Below are positions 21,701 through 32,941 of a DNA stretch of 64,000 bases, one piece after another. A model generated the notes under the pieces. It saw only the letters and a program-made list of their open reading frames with translations. It ran no database searches and was not told where the DNA came from. The stretch comes from Delphinapterus leucas (lineage: Eukaryota; Chordata; Mammalia; Artiodactyla; Monodontidae), in the NCBI RefSeq assembly GCF_002288925.2, contig NW_022098076.1:92432405-92496404 (forward strand), in the 5' to 3' direction. The stretch's first letter is position 1. Each line of letters opens with the position of its first letter. The position numbers were made by a program, and so were the translations under genes.

Positions 21701-24700
21701 GAGAGACCAAAAACCTTTGCCCAGGAGGGAAGCTAAAGTGGTATGTGTGTGTGTGCGCGTGTGGTGTGTGTGTGTGTGTGTATGACTGTGTGGGTAGGTG
21801 GGCGTGTGTGTTTGGGGTCCCTCCCCACTCCCACACCGGGGACATAATGACCGACTCCAGGCCCACCTCAAAGGTCACCTCCCGCTCCTGGTTAAGGTCC
21901 GTCTTGTTGCCGACCAGCATCACCACGACTTCCCCCGGGTGGAACTCCTCCTCCAGGTCCTTCAGCCACTGCCGCGCCTTGCAGAAGGAAGCCTGAGAAA
22001 GGAAAACAGGACTGTCAGGCAAACCCAATGGTCTTCCTCAGCTGTCCCAGGAAAGACAAGGCAAGTGTCGGTGGCTACCCTGCGTAAAACACAGGATCCA
22101 AGTGACCCACCCAAGGAACCGTGAGGGATGGATGGGGGTGCTCTGTTCTGGGTACTCTGGGAGGACCACGGAGGGGCTCAAACCCAACCGTGCAGCAGGA
22201 AGAGGGGCTGTCAGAGAGGGCTTCCTGGAGGAGGTGACCAACTTTCACTGAAGGAATCTACTGGTTGTCACGATTTTAACATAAAACGGCACATGATCCA
22301 ACTGGCCTTATGTCGGGCCCCAAGGGCTGTTCTGCCCCTTGAGCAGGGGTGGCTGGTCTTTCTCTGGCCTCGGGTGGTCTGGGCCGAAGGCAGCTCTGTC
22401 CTCACCCAGCCAGCAGGAGGCTGGGGGCTGCAGGAAGTTCCGAGTCAGACTTGGAGCTCTAGAGGCCTCTGCTCCCGGATGCCCTCAAGGACCACTTTGT
22501 GGGGAAGTGGCTGTCACCCCAAACCCTGATCCTAACTGCAGCGCCCCACAGACCCGGGAACGGGGCCTCTGCGCTGGGTCCCATGCAGCCCCTCTCCCCA
22601 GCAGCCATGCTGACTCAGTAGGCCTGCTCTCAGCACTGCAGGGGCTCCATGCACGGCACTCGACCCCCTTAATTCCACCAGCGCTGCCCTCTGACCAGAA
22701 CTCCCTTCCCCACCCCCCCACTGCTCACATGCCCACCGCCACCTCCCTGCCCGGCCCTGCCCAACAGGGCTAATCCTGTTTCTGCCAACGTCTCAGCTAG
22801 AGCCTTCCTGCAGGAAGTATGGTGCCCCTCCTGTCAACTCCCATAGAGCCCCACCCTTCCCTGCTGGTGCAGTAAGCAACAGCTCACTTCTGTTTGGCCC
22901 GATGATACCCTGTAGAGTGGATATGCAGCCAGGGGCGGTGTCCTGCTTCCATAACACCCCCTCACCAGCTCAGTGGGCACCCAAGGAATCGTGAGTGATG
23001 GATGGGGCTGCACTGTTCTGGGTACTCCAAGAGGACCACGGAGGGGCGCAAACCTAACTGTGCAGCAGGCAAAGGGGTAGTCAGGGAGGGCTTCCTGGAG
23101 GAGGTGACTGACTTGCACTGAAGGATTCTCCACTGGTGCTCACGATTTTAACATAAAGCACCAGCACAGGTCAGTCACATAATGCCGCCAGAAGGTTGCG
23201 TCCATGTGCCTGGGAGGGCGGGGACACACCCAGGTGAGCCTCACCTTCCTGGTGACATCATACACCAAAAGCGCAGCATTGGCACCCCTGAAGTAGAGGT
23301 GGCAGACACTGTGGTACTTTTCCTGGCCAGCCGTGTCCCAAATCTCAAACTTCAGAGACGCAGCTCCCAAATCCACCACCTTTGTGAAGAACGCACCTGA
23401 AACAGAAGCCCAGAAGGAGTTTTACATGGAGGACGAGGTCTTTATCCACGGCTCAGCCTGGACCAGCGTGAACCCTGGGCTCAGCAAACCAGCCAGAGAC
23501 AGCCAGCCCTGTGCTTCCTGTCACCCTCAGTGGGGAAGGCTCAGCAAACACCTCTTCTAGAAGATGGCATTTTCCAGAAAAAGCAAAGAGTTGCAAGGAA
23601 TTTGCTGCAGACCTTTGCAGATTCCACAGAGGCTTTGGGTGGGAAGATAGACTCTCAGGGTCCTATTCAAACCCTCTGGACTATGTGAGGCATGGAAGGG
23701 TCTCTGACAACCAGGGTCACCCCGTGGGTGTCCAGCGAGGTAGCTGGCATGCCGACGGTCACACCAGCTCCTCCCCTGCAACCTTCCTGGCCTCCTGCTA
23801 ACCCCCCGGCCTGACCCACACCTCTCCCTGCTGACCTCCCTTCTCCACTGACCTCTCTGCTTGGAATCCTTCCTCTTCCCCACCTCCCTACATGTCCACC
23901 GGGTCTCTGAGCGTGAGCCCTTGGGGCAGTGCTGGGGCCCCCTTCCCTGGGAGTGGTCTACAGCAGCCCGCCTGTGCCCATCGCTCACCCACTGCACAGG
24001 TAGACTTCTGTGTTCTCACCTGTCACCCCTGGTGACAGGGAGCACCTGGAGAGCAAGGACTTTCATGCATTATTGTCCCTGCTTAATAAGTACACGCAAC
24101 GAAAGGTCTATCCCCAAACCATTCATTCAACATATTGGGCAATCCACCTTTCATTTGAAGACTGTTTTCCCCTTAGCATAGCTTTCCAAAGTGTTGTGAC
24201 TTTAAAATAGTTATTTACTAACACCAGGATGTTCTGTCCCCAGAATGTAAATTGGTGCAGCCACTATGGAAAACAGTACGAAGGTTCCTCAAAGAACTAA
24301 TAAGAGTTGCCATGTGATCCAGCGATCCCACTCCTAGGCATATATATCCGAACAAAACTATAATTCAAAAAGATACACGCACCCCAATGTTCACAGCAGC
24401 ACTATTCACAATAGCCAGGGCATGGAAACAACTTAATGTCCATCGACAGATGAATGGATAAAGATGTGGTGCATACATACGATGGAACACTACTCAGTCA
24501 TAAAAAGAATGAAATAATGTCATTTGCAGCAACATGGATGGACCTACAGATTATCACACTAAATGAAGTAGGCCAGAAAGAGAAAGACAAATACCATATG
24601 GTATCACTTATATGTGGAATCTAAAACATGACCCAAGGGAACTACTTACAAAACAGAAACAGACTCACAGACATAGAGAACAGACTTGTGGTTGCCAAGG

Positions 24701-27700
24701 GGGAGAGGAGGGATGGATGCAAGCTAGTATATATACAGGATGGATAAACAAGGCCCTGCCATAGAGCACAGGGAGCTGTATTCAATACCCCGTGATAAAC
24801 CATCATGGAAAAGGATGGAAAGGAATATACATATGTATAACTGAGTCATTTGCCGTACAGCAGAAACCAACTATACTTCAATAAAATAAATTTAAAAAAA
24901 GATGTTCTGGGCTTCCCTGGTGGCGCAGTGGTTGAGAGTCTGCCTGCCGATGCAGGGGACGCGGGTTCGTGCCCCGGTCCAGGGAGATCCCACACGCCGC
25001 GGAGCGGCTGGGCCCGTGAGCCATGGCCACTGAGCCTGCGCGTCCGGAGCCTGTGCTCCGCAACGGGAGAGGCCACAGCAGTGAGAGGCCCGCGTACCGC
25101 AAAAAACAAAAACAAAAACAAAACACATGGAGACCACTTACAAAACTGACGTTTCTAGTTCTTTAAGTGTTCATTACACAACAGTTATCAAGGATTTATA
25201 AGATGTATATTTGAACAAGAGCAGCATGATAAATTCTACCTGCTCAGGTAGGGAACATAAAGGTAGGATGGACATTCATCAGTTTATCTTCCCTCAGCAA
25301 CTCTGACACAATGAAAAGGGCTGTGTTTCTTGAATGGTCATCAGGGTAATGAGGCACCTTCCCGGAAAGCCAGTCCTGGGAAGCTGGGGCCTACAGGTTT
25401 CTTCATGTCCATGAAGAACCTTCCAAGTGGAAACTACAGCCATGGTCCCTGACCTTATCCCAGCCCCCATAGCGTATGGGGTATGTCATATACAGAACTA
25501 GACCAGGGACTGGGAGGGGCCAGGGGTGAGACTCCAGGCAAAGCTTCTGTCCTGCCCAGACCCGGGCTGGGTTGGAAGCTTGTTGGGAGATTCTGGTAAA
25601 TGTAGCCACATGCTTGAAGTTAAATTTTTCACTCCAAGGCCAGTGTGTTAGTGCCCTGGGGTTGTCATAACAAATAACCACAAAAAGGGTGGCTAAAAAC
25701 AGCAGACATTTATCCTTTCAGTTCTGGGGGCCAGAGGTCCAAAATCAAGGTGTTTCCAGTGTTGGCTCCTTCCAGAAGTTCTGAGAGGGAATCTGTTCCA
25801 CGCCCCCTCCTGGCTCCTGGTGGGGACCAGCAACCGTCCGTGGTCCCTGGCTTGTAGATGCATCTCTCCCGTCTCTGCCTCTGTCTTCACATGGCCACCC
25901 CCTCTGCATCTTTGTGTTCTCCTGTTACAGAGACACTGGTCATGGGATTCAGGGCTCACCCGAAATCCAGGAATATCCTCAACTAGTTACATCTGTAAAC
26001 ACCCTTTTTCCAAATAAAGCCACATTCATAGGCACTGGGAATTAGGAAAAGGACGAATCTTTTGGGGGACACAATTCAATCTGCTACAGACAGAGAATAA
26101 GAGACAAGTCTGGGCTGAGATTTTTAGCATAGAAAGGGTAAGATCATGATTCTCTCTCATGAGAATCTAGTTTGGGGTGACTCCTAAATGGAAACCGCTG
26201 ATCCACCCTCTGCCTGCACATCCTGCATTTTTCTGCTCATCCACAAACTTGAAGTCAGATACACTTCCTAGGTGTTATGGACTGAATGATTGTATCCTCC
26301 CAAAATTCACATATAGAAGCCCTAACCCTCAGCATGATAGTATTTGGAGATGGAGCTTTTGGGAGGCGATTAGGGTTACATGAGGTCATGAGGGTGGGGC
26401 CCTCAGGATGGGATTAGTGCCTCTGTAAGAATGCACTCCCTCTCTCTCACTGTCTCTCTCTCTGTCTTCTTCCCTCTGTCTCCTCTCTCTGTCTCTCTGT
26501 CTCTGTCTATCTGTCTGCTCTCTCTCCCCTCCCTTCCATGCAGACACAAAGAAGAGGCCATGGAAGCACACAGCCAGTGACCTAGATGGCAGCTACCCAT
26601 AAGCCAAGAAAAGAGAGCTCAGGATGAAAACTACTTTGCCAACACCTCGCTTTTGGACTTCCAGCCCCCAGAACTATGAGAATAAACCTCTGTTATTTAA
26701 GGCACCCAGTCTGTGGTGTTTATTATGACAGCCCAGCAGAGCACCACACCAGGTCAAACAAAGCTGCCGTCTTCAGCTCAACAGTAGGACTGACAGCTCC
26801 CAGCTCATACAGGGCTACTGTCAGGACTGAGCAGGACAGAAGCTCCATTAAGACTGTTGAGGTCTTGAGGGTGAGGGCCACGCCTGGGCCTTGGAGGGAA
26901 GTCTATCAGCTGCAACAAACTCTGTCGGCTTGCTTCAACCTTAGAGATCCCAGCTTCCTCCTTTACCAAGAGTCAACAGTGCCCTCTTCCCAGGGCGGTT
27001 GTCAAACCCGGGAGAAAAGAGACGAGGTGCAGGGTGTGGCACCTGACGCCCCTTCCTCCCCTCCCTCTCCACTCTCCCGGCTCACTGTCTGGGAACAGCA
27101 GCCTTTGATCCACACCCTTTGTCTGTTTGCTATCAGGTCAAATCACACTTCTGCGTGCGATTTTGGTTTCATCCTAAAAGTCATCACTGCCAGGTTACAG
27201 GTGGGCATAAAATTCAGGTTTGCCTCCTTTGCTTAACAATCTTAGCTTCTGATACTTTCCTTTTCTACTCTGAAAACGATGGCTGGTGGTTGAGTTTAAA
27301 TCAATGTAAAATCCCAACCGATTTCCAAGGAGCGCAGGGTTTTCACACCGAGCAATGATGTGGCATGAGTGGCTGTTGGATATTCACAGACCGCAGCACC
27401 TCGTCTCCCCTGGAGAGAGACACAGACCCCCCAGGTGGGCCCCTGGGCTGGTATCCAAAGCAAACTTCCACCCCCTGCCCCGTGAACTCCTGGCTCCAAC
27501 CCACAAAAGAGCCCACATGTATTACCTTCCTTGTTCAGAAACCCACTGACCACATTTTCTACCTGTTCACAGCTAAAGCCAAAAAGTGATTAAAAAATAA
27601 ACTTCCGAGGTATTCAAACAGACTGGGAGATTTTTCCTGAAATGATGTTGGCAACAAGCTGGGGTGTGGGAGCAGGACCAGGCCCAGAACCCGGAATTGT

Positions 27701-30700
27701 CCACGTTTCTAGAATACGCTGGTGGAGATGACACACCAGCACATTTTTACCAGACGATACTCTGAACCGGGGCCACCTGGCACTGCTTTATATGGTGACA
27801 CAAAGCAGGGCTCCAGCCTCCTCTGGCCCCAGCACAGACCTCAACACAGGAGCCCCAGCGGTGGGGACACTTGGGGACGCTTCCAGCCCCCTCCCCAGCC
27901 TCTGGAAGTGGGCGTGCCTTCCACTTGCTGAGCTGGATGGACCCCCAGTGGGCAACAAATGACAAGAGAATTCACTGGGGGTTGTTCTTCAACTTGCATT
28001 CTGCTGCCCCCAATTAAAAGATGTCTCAACTAAATGTTAACACAAGGAAATGTTTTGCTTTTTGACCTTTTAATTTAAATAAACGGCGTATCCTGCTCAC
28101 TGAAGCCCTCTCTGCAGCGCTCTCTTTTCTGTAAAAGTCACAAGTTGCTTCCTGGTGGAAGGGAACACGACATGGGTGACTTCTCAGGGTCACCTGGGCT
28201 CCAGCAATGTTTCATTCAGCAGGGAAGGGAGGTGGGGTGAAATCCAGCACCTTTCGCACCTTCGCTGCCCCAGGCAAGGCCCAGCTGGTCCAAACTGGCT
28301 TCTGCCAGCAAATCTGAACACAAGCACTAGATGTCACCACCCCTCCAAAGATGTCACTAAAACGTGCAGGGCAGGGAACTGGGCCGGAATTTCCCCTGCT
28401 GCTGCCTTTCAGGATTCCAGGATGAGGGGTCTGCGGGAGCTCTTGGTGCTCCAAGCTCCCAGCCACCATAAGCGCGTCTGGCAGCTGCCCACCTCCCCTG
28501 CCAGCCCCTCTCTCAGATGGGCCTGGCGGGCTTTGTGGTGCTGGGGCAGCCAGGAGTTCAGGGGGTTCTGGTCTCCTCCCAGCAGGCCACGCCCTCGGGA
28601 GGCTGTGCTCAATTCCACTCTGGCTCTGCTTCGGGTACAAGAGTCTGTCACCGCCTGCCACACTTACGGCTCCGGCTTCCTCTGGAAGGACAGGTCTTGC
28701 CGCAGGGTGGCTGGAACCGTGTCTCGGCCCGGGCGCTCTTCTGCACAGCTGTGCCCAGTGCTTGTGTAACCCTCCACTGCGGGGCCACTCCACACACTCA
28801 CCGACAGATCCAGACCCTCTGGAGAGGCCCAGGGACCCCCGCTCTTCCCCAGGGCTGGAGTAGCTTGCAGCTGGCCTGCTCTGAAGGCAACACCACCAAA
28901 GACATGCCAGGCCCTGGTCCCACCCCTGCCCTCGGGAGTGTGAGGGTGGCCGTCTGAGGAAAGGGGGCAGCAGGAAAGGGTGACAACTGAAACCAAGCAG
29001 GACCCTGTGGGGCTCCTGGGCACAGAAGCCTTTCCATGCCCCCCGCTTTTGTTTGTAGGGAACAGACTCCAGCCCCCATGACCTTCCCTGAGTTCCAGAG
29101 GGCAGATTCGAACCGTTGCCAATCACGGAAGGGAGGGGATACAGAGACAAGGGAGGGGCAGCCAAGAAGCAAATAGAGCAGCCCTGGGCCAGGGTCCTGG
29201 TTCCGCCTCAAGGGATACACAGAGGGACTTCCCTGGTGGCACAGTGGTTAAGAGCCCACCTGCCAATGCAGGGGACACGGGTTCAAGCCCTGGTCCGGGA
29301 AGATCCCACATGCCGCGGAGCAACTAAACCCATGCGCCACAACTACTGAGCCTGCGCTCTAGAGCCCGCAAGCCACAACTACTGAGCCCACATGCCACAG
29401 CTACTGAAGCCCGTGGGCCTAGAACACGCGCTCTGCAACAAGAGAAGCCACCGCAATGAGAAGCACAACGAAGAGTAGCCCCCGCTTGCCGCAATAGAGA
29501 AAGCCCGTGTGTGGCAACGAAGACCCAAAGCAGCCAAAAATAAATAAAATAAAGGTCCAGTGGTTAAGACTCTGCATTTCCAAAGCAGGGGGCGCAGGTT
29601 CGATCCCTGGTCAGGGAATTAAGATCCCACCTGCTGTGCGGCGTGGCCAAACCAGAAAAAACAAAAAAGGGGGGAGTGTCTGCTTTTATAATAATATAAT
29701 AATTATCATAGCATAATAATTAATAAAATCACATAGAATATAATATGTGATTAAATATCATATTATAATAAGTAATATCATTTATTTATTTTTATAAAAA
29801 CTTAATAATCGTTATAATATCCACCTGCAAAGGTCGTAAGAACATCACAAGGTGCACAAGGCACGTGAAGTAGGCCCAGAGATGTACATGGCGGAGACGG
29901 TCATTCCCACAGGGGATTTAGCTCCTCAAAGCAAAGGAGGGCGCACTCATCTCTACGTCCCTTACACCCAGCTCAGTGGCTGGCACCTAGTAGGTGCTCC
30001 ATAAATAGGCTGGTTGCTGATTGAATAAAGGACCGCTAAACCCACCTAGAGGGCTGCGGGACACAACACTGATCCACACCCTCCCACGGCAGCCCAGGAA
30101 GCCAAGGCCTAGGGCACCAGCCCCAGGGCAGAGGCAGGGTCCTGGGGAGATGAGCTCGGGCCTGGGGGAGGGGCACGGGCAGGAGGAGGACGGCCGGGGC
30201 CGGGCAGAGGACCAAGGGTGGAGAGGGTGCATCCTGGCCTGCCACCCAAGCAAAGGCCCCCCACCCTGACCCGAGCCCAGCCTCTGTGCACCCTCCTGAC
30301 CCTCGTAGGACCCCTGAAGAGCATGGTGACTTGGACAGCCTGGGGAGGGTGACAGCTTGGCCCCCGACTTGCTGGAGCTAAAGGAAGCGGTGGAGGTGAC
30401 TGAGGTTGGGGAGACAGGGCACCCCACCCACCGTCCATGAGCTGCAGCGCACTGGACCTGCGGGTTTCTCGCTTGGGAGAGTTAGCGAACTTGTCTGCGC
30501 TCCCCTTTCCCTCCCCGGAAATACAGAATGCCAGCGCCGCCCGCAGCCTCGGCCTGGCTCTGTGTGTGGGGCCTCTTCTGCCCCACAAGGTAGGTCAGAG
30601 TGGCAGGCCTCCCTGGGCCCACTGAGCTAAGTTCTCGGCTCACCGTGAGTCCCCAGGCCACTCTATGCCCGCTGGAGCCCACCCCCTGGCCACCCGCTGC

Positions 30701-32507
30701 CTCCCGGGATACTGGCTCTCGAGCAGCGGTCCTAAACTTTTGGGGGGAAGTTCCCTGTAGTAAACATTTTAGGCTTCGAGGGATGTACTGTCACCGTTGC
30801 CAGCAATCAACCCAAAGCCGCCCTTCCAGAGGGAAAGCAGCCACAGAGGATACACAGGCATGAGCGGGGCTGTGTCCCCATAGAACCTTATTTGCAAAAA
30901 CAAGCAGGGCCCTGGGAGCCGTGGCCTCAGACCTCGGTCTTAGAGTGAGATCCAGCCCGACAAGCCGCCCGGTCTGGTCCCTGCTGTCTCCCTCCCCTGA
31001 ACTGGAATCCAGGTTCACACCCAGGCACACAGCCCTCGAAATCCCAGCTTGGCCTGGCCCCCTTCTATGGTCTCTGCTCTCAGCGAAACCCACCTTGAAG
31101 CCAGACTTGGCACTTTGTCGTATTTTTTTAAAGCCCAGTCTGATATCACGGGTGAGCGGTGTCAACTTTCCTGCTGATGGAGAAGAGGTGGCCCTGCGTG
31201 CCCCTCAGCCGGCCTGAATCCACGGTCTCTACCAGCTCTCCCCGCGTTCCCGTCCTGGGGCCAGCCCTTCACCCTGCTTCTGCCCTTCTCACCACTATTT
31301 CTGGGGGCCTGGCCCTGGCAGATCCCTTCGGGCCGCATATTCCTCAGGGACTCAGGAACCACCCTTCTGAGAAGACTGAGGGCTCCCAAGGAGTTAATAC
31401 CGTTTGCTGAATTTTGTGCTCTGTTTCTATGTTGGTGTGTCTGCTTGGCATCTTAGAGAATCCTCCACACCTAATGTGGGCCTGGGACAGAGGCCACACC
31501 CAACAGATACTTGCTGAGTGAGTGAATGAATGGATGAGTGAGTGAATGAATGGATGGGTGACTGAATGAATGAATGAGTGGACACAGAGAAACGGAAGGC
31601 TTATCCATAGCGGAGTCCAAATTTCAAACCGAAGCTTTCGTTCCCAGTGAGGTGTCTCTTCCACCACGACGGCTGCCTCCTGAGAGGACTGGCGCAGAGC
31701 ACACACTGGGTTTCCCTATTTTAGGTGGGAAGTGGGGCTTTTCACCCCCAGACAGGATGTGAAGGAGACCAGTTGTCCACAGATGCGCCAAAGTCCCTCC
31801 CCTCTGAAAGCCATGACTTGCTATCCTCTTTAAGCAGTGCAGTGAGAGGGGCCTCCCTCCCTGCCGTCCCTTCCTACAGCACCCACCCTATCCGCCAGCC
31901 CAGGCCAGGTGGGTAAGCCGAGTCCAGGCAGGAAGGGAGCAGCGTTAGCAGGAGAGCAACCAGCCAGGGTGAGAGGCCGGCTTGTTTAGAGGGCTGAGTG
32001 GCAGAGCCTGGGGGCAGGTTCTTCTTCTGGGCTCCTCCCTCCACCAGCAGAAGCCCTCACACACCCAACCCTTCGGGGCCAGAAACTCTGTCGCGGATAC
32101 ACTACCCGCCCCCTCCCCGGCCCCCGCAGACTCCAGCTGAACTGAAACCTGTCTGGGTTCTGGATCCCGTGTGCATGCCTGCCTGGGGTGGACCTCATGC
32201 CCTCCCTGCACGTGCCAGGCACTGCCCGAGGCTCCAGGAGAGCCTGGGAAATTCCCAGGCGGCCTCATCCCCAGGTGTCCCACGTGTGGGTCAGCAGCCC
32301 TGGCTCCCCCACCAGGAGACGAAGGAAGGGGACCCTGTCGCGTCACTTACATCCCACGGTCGGCAGGATGCTCCTGAAATCATTCTTCACATACTGGAGA
32401 GCCAAGCTGGACTTGCCCACAGAACCACTGCCCAGGAGAACCAGCTTGAAGATGCAGGCCTGGCCCAGGGCAGCCCCGGGCCGGGGGGCCCCATCCACCT
32501 GCGCCAT
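18594..32507 (-). CDS. RAB17: RAB17 small GTPase, five coding exons, 213 residues
   Basis: RAB17 is an epithelial Rab GTPase of apical recycling/transcytosis and dendritic filopodia. It cycles between GTP and GDP and is anchored to membranes by geranylgeranylation. Coding exons 32351-32507, 23245-23396, 21867-21992, 18976-19069 and 18594-18706 join in phase to 213 residues (human 212). All nucleotide-binding motifs are present: P-loop GSGSVGKSS (26-34), switch-I Thr in ILPTVG (T50), DTAGQE (73-78, catalytic Gln77), NKTD (132-135) and ETSAK (160-164). The C-terminus is CCAH, a double-cysteine prenylation signal. Near-identity to human RAB17 in the core (WDTAGQEKYHSVCHLYF) fixes the family member. 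The gene looks intact, with standard splice sites throughout. Its 3' end faces that of PRLH about 6 kb away. Confidence 0.98.
18976..19069 (-). CDS. RAB17: RAB17 coding exon 4 (SAK motif)
   Basis: The acceptor GTTTCCGTCAG leads into EGREFAESKGLLFMETSAKL and NHQVTEVFSAV, ending one base into an Ala codon at the donor GTGAGT (18975-18970). It carries the G5 motif SAK, which contacts the guanine base. Confidence 0.96.
20320..20525 (+). mobile_element. Old L1M-type tail in RAB17 intron
   Basis: Ends TTTTTGTACTATTTTTGCAACAATTTTTGTAATTCTGAAATTATTTTGAG, a typical ancient L1 3' terminus, within the intron between RAB17 coding exons 3 and 4. Confidence 0.5.
21106..21345. repeat. Minisatellite, unit about 17-20 bp (GTCCTGTACACACAC)
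   Basis: About a dozen imperfect copies of GTCCTGTACACACAC(AC) with GTCCGGTAC and GTCCAGTAC variants. It lies in the RAB17 intron between coding exons 3 and 4, about 520 bases downstream of exon 3 in transcript direction. Frames on both strands arise from the repeat. Confidence 0.95.
21738..21785. repeat. TG microsatellite next to RAB17 coding exon 3
   Basis: Imperfect (TG)n ending 82 bases from the splice donor of RAB17 coding exon 3. Confidence 0.85.
21867..21992 (-). CDS. RAB17: RAB17 coding exon 3 (NKTD motif)
   Basis: Exactly 42 codons, both ends in phase 0. It starts ASFCKARQWLKDLEEEF and contains MLVGNKTDL, the guanine-specificity motif. It ends VTFE before the donor GTGGGC. Human has Asp where this has the first Ala, and Leu where it has Cys (human from memory). 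Both are exon-edge, surface-type changes not expected to affect nucleotide binding. Confidence 0.97.
22108..22286. repeat. Local duplication in RAB17 intron, copy A
   Basis: Matches 22978-23158 at an offset of 870. Shared runs include CCAAGGAA.CGTGAG.GATGG, GAGGACCACGGAGGGG, GGGCTTCCTGGAGGAGGTGAC and CACGATTTTAACATAAA. Roughly 85-88% identity by eye. Confidence 0.92.
22978..23158. repeat. Local duplication in RAB17 intron, copy B
   Basis: Partner of 22108-22286. It ends 86 bases from the splice donor of RAB17 coding exon 2. Confidence 0.92.
23245..23396 (-). CDS. RAB17: RAB17 coding exon 2 (switch II, DTAGQE)
   Basis: The acceptor CTTCTGTTTCAG is followed by GTGCGTTC, which completes Cys53 and continues AFFTKVVDLGAASLKFEIWD. 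The exon contains DTAGQEKYHS and ends LLVYDVTRK before the donor GTGAGG. The preceding intron is about 9 kb (23397-32350), the largest of the gene. Confidence 0.98.
24231..24899 (+). mobile_element. L1 3' end (5'-truncated) in RAB17 intron
   Basis: Same L1 3' region as at 2386-3361: GAATGTAAATTGGTGCAGCC, ATTCACAATAGCCAGGGCATGG, ATGAATGGATAAAGATGTGG, AACTATACTTCAATAAAA. It runs antisense to RAB17. Confidence 0.93.
24909..25123 (+). mobile_element. CHR-type SINE, short form
   Basis: Complete copy with head GGCTTCCCTGGTGGCGCAG, box B, CGTGAGCCATGGCCAC, and an A-rich tail of AAAAAC units. It is inserted just behind the L1 tail and lies antisense to RAB17. Confidence 0.95.
25645..26089 (-). mobile_element. 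MaLR-type (MLT1/MST-like) LTR, reverse
   Basis: Reverse MLT1 order: GTGTTAGTGCCCTGGGGTTGTCATAACAAATAACC, TTTATCCTTTCAGTTCTGGGGG, TTTTTCCAAATAAAGCCACATTC, TTTTGGGGGACACAATTC. Confidence 0.85.
26271..26741 (+). mobile_element. MaLR-type (MLT1-like) LTR with TCTC expansion
   Basis: Forward MLT1 order: GTTATGGACTGAATGATTGTATCC, GTATTTGGAGATGGAGCTTTTGGG, then a TCTCTC/TGTCTC microsatellite (26440-26525), GACTTCCAGCCCCCAGAACTATGAG, CACCCAGTCTGTGGTGTTTATTATG. It forms an inverted pair with the LTR at 25645-26089. Confidence 0.88.
29224..29553 (+). mobile_element. CHR-type SINE, long form, in RAB17 intron
   Basis: Head ACTTCCCTGGTGGCACAGTGG, repeated CAACTACTGAGCC blocks, GAGTAGCCCCCGCTTGCCGC, tail AAAAATAAATAAAATAAA. 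Confidence 0.93.
29554..29668 (+). mobile_element. Second tRNA-derived SINE, head-to-tail with the previous one
   Basis: GGTCCAGTGGTTAAGACTCTGC, box B GGTTCGATCCCTGG, AGATCCCACCTGC, tail AAAAAACAAAAAA. It lacks the first bases of the head, so it may be half of a dimer or an insertion into the tail. Confidence 0.85.
29680..29825. repeat. AT-rich low-complexity tract
   Basis: Nearly pure A/T with TAATAATTA- and ATATTATA-type words, directly following the SINE tail. It probably grew from it. Confidence 0.7.
30725..30935 (+). mobile_element. hAT-type (MER1-like) DNA transposon relic
   Basis: CAGCGGTCCTAAACTTTTGG, AACATTTTAGGCTTCGAGGG, GGCTGTGTCCCCATAGAACCTTATTTGCAAAAACAAGCAGG match the order of a very common non-autonomous hAT-Charlie repeat. 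Confidence 0.7.
31538..31761. repeat. Direct repeat left of RAB17 coding exon 1, copy A
   Basis: Matches 32718-32941 at an exact offset of 1180, about 92% by my count. It starts in (GAATGGAT)-like repeats (31515-31582) and includes GAGTGGACACAGAGAAACGG, GGTGTCTCTTCCACCA and TTTCCCTATTTTAGGTGGGA. Confidence 0.95.
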
Positions 32508-32510
32508 GCC
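32351..32510 (-). CDS. RAB17: RAB17 coding exon 1 (start codon and P-loop)
   Basis: The acceptor (CTCTCTGCAG on the minus strand) ends at 32511. The start ATG is at 32507-32505, three bases inside the exon. The exon encodes residues 1-52 plus the first base of Cys53, including the P-loop and most of switch I, and ends at the donor GTAAGT (32350-32345). An upstream exon must carry the rest of the 5' UTR. Direct repeats of about 224 bp lie on both sides of this exon. Confidence 0.97.
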
Positions 32511-32717
32511 CTGCAGAGAGACAATGATGGACGGAGGCTGAATGTCAGATGCCGAATAATCTCAGCAAGTGCGCCCCCGGGACGCTGCTGCCCTGGATGA
32601 ATACAGACAGCCTTGAATGGAAGGCAGCTCCAAGTCAGAGGCACCTGGCTTGCCACTCGACACCCCATCTCCCCTTCTGGAAAGTGGGGCGAGCAATAGC
32701 TATAATATACGCCTGCT

Positions 32718-32941
32718 GTGAGTGAATGGATGGATGGGTGACTGACTGAATGAATGAGTGGACACAGAGAAACGGAAGGCTTATCCATAGCGGAGCCCAA
32801 ATATCATACCAAAGCTTCTGTTCCCAGTGAGGTGTCTCTTCCACCATGACGGCTGCCTCCTGAGAGGACTGGCACAAAGCACACACTGGGTTTCCCTATT
32901 TTAGGTGGGAAGTAGAGGCTTTCACCCCCGGACAGGGTGAA
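32718..32941. repeat. Direct repeat right of RAB17 coding exon 1, copy B
   Basis: Partner of 31538-31761. The two copies enclose a 956-bp segment that contains the exon with the RAB17 start codon and P-loop. Confidence 0.95.

Noticed and set aside
28212..29165. 317-codon open frame on the minus strand
   Set aside because: It lies in a RAB17 intron, is rich in Pro/Ser/Gly/Arg as GC-rich chance frames are, has no domain and overlaps other equally long frames on both strands.
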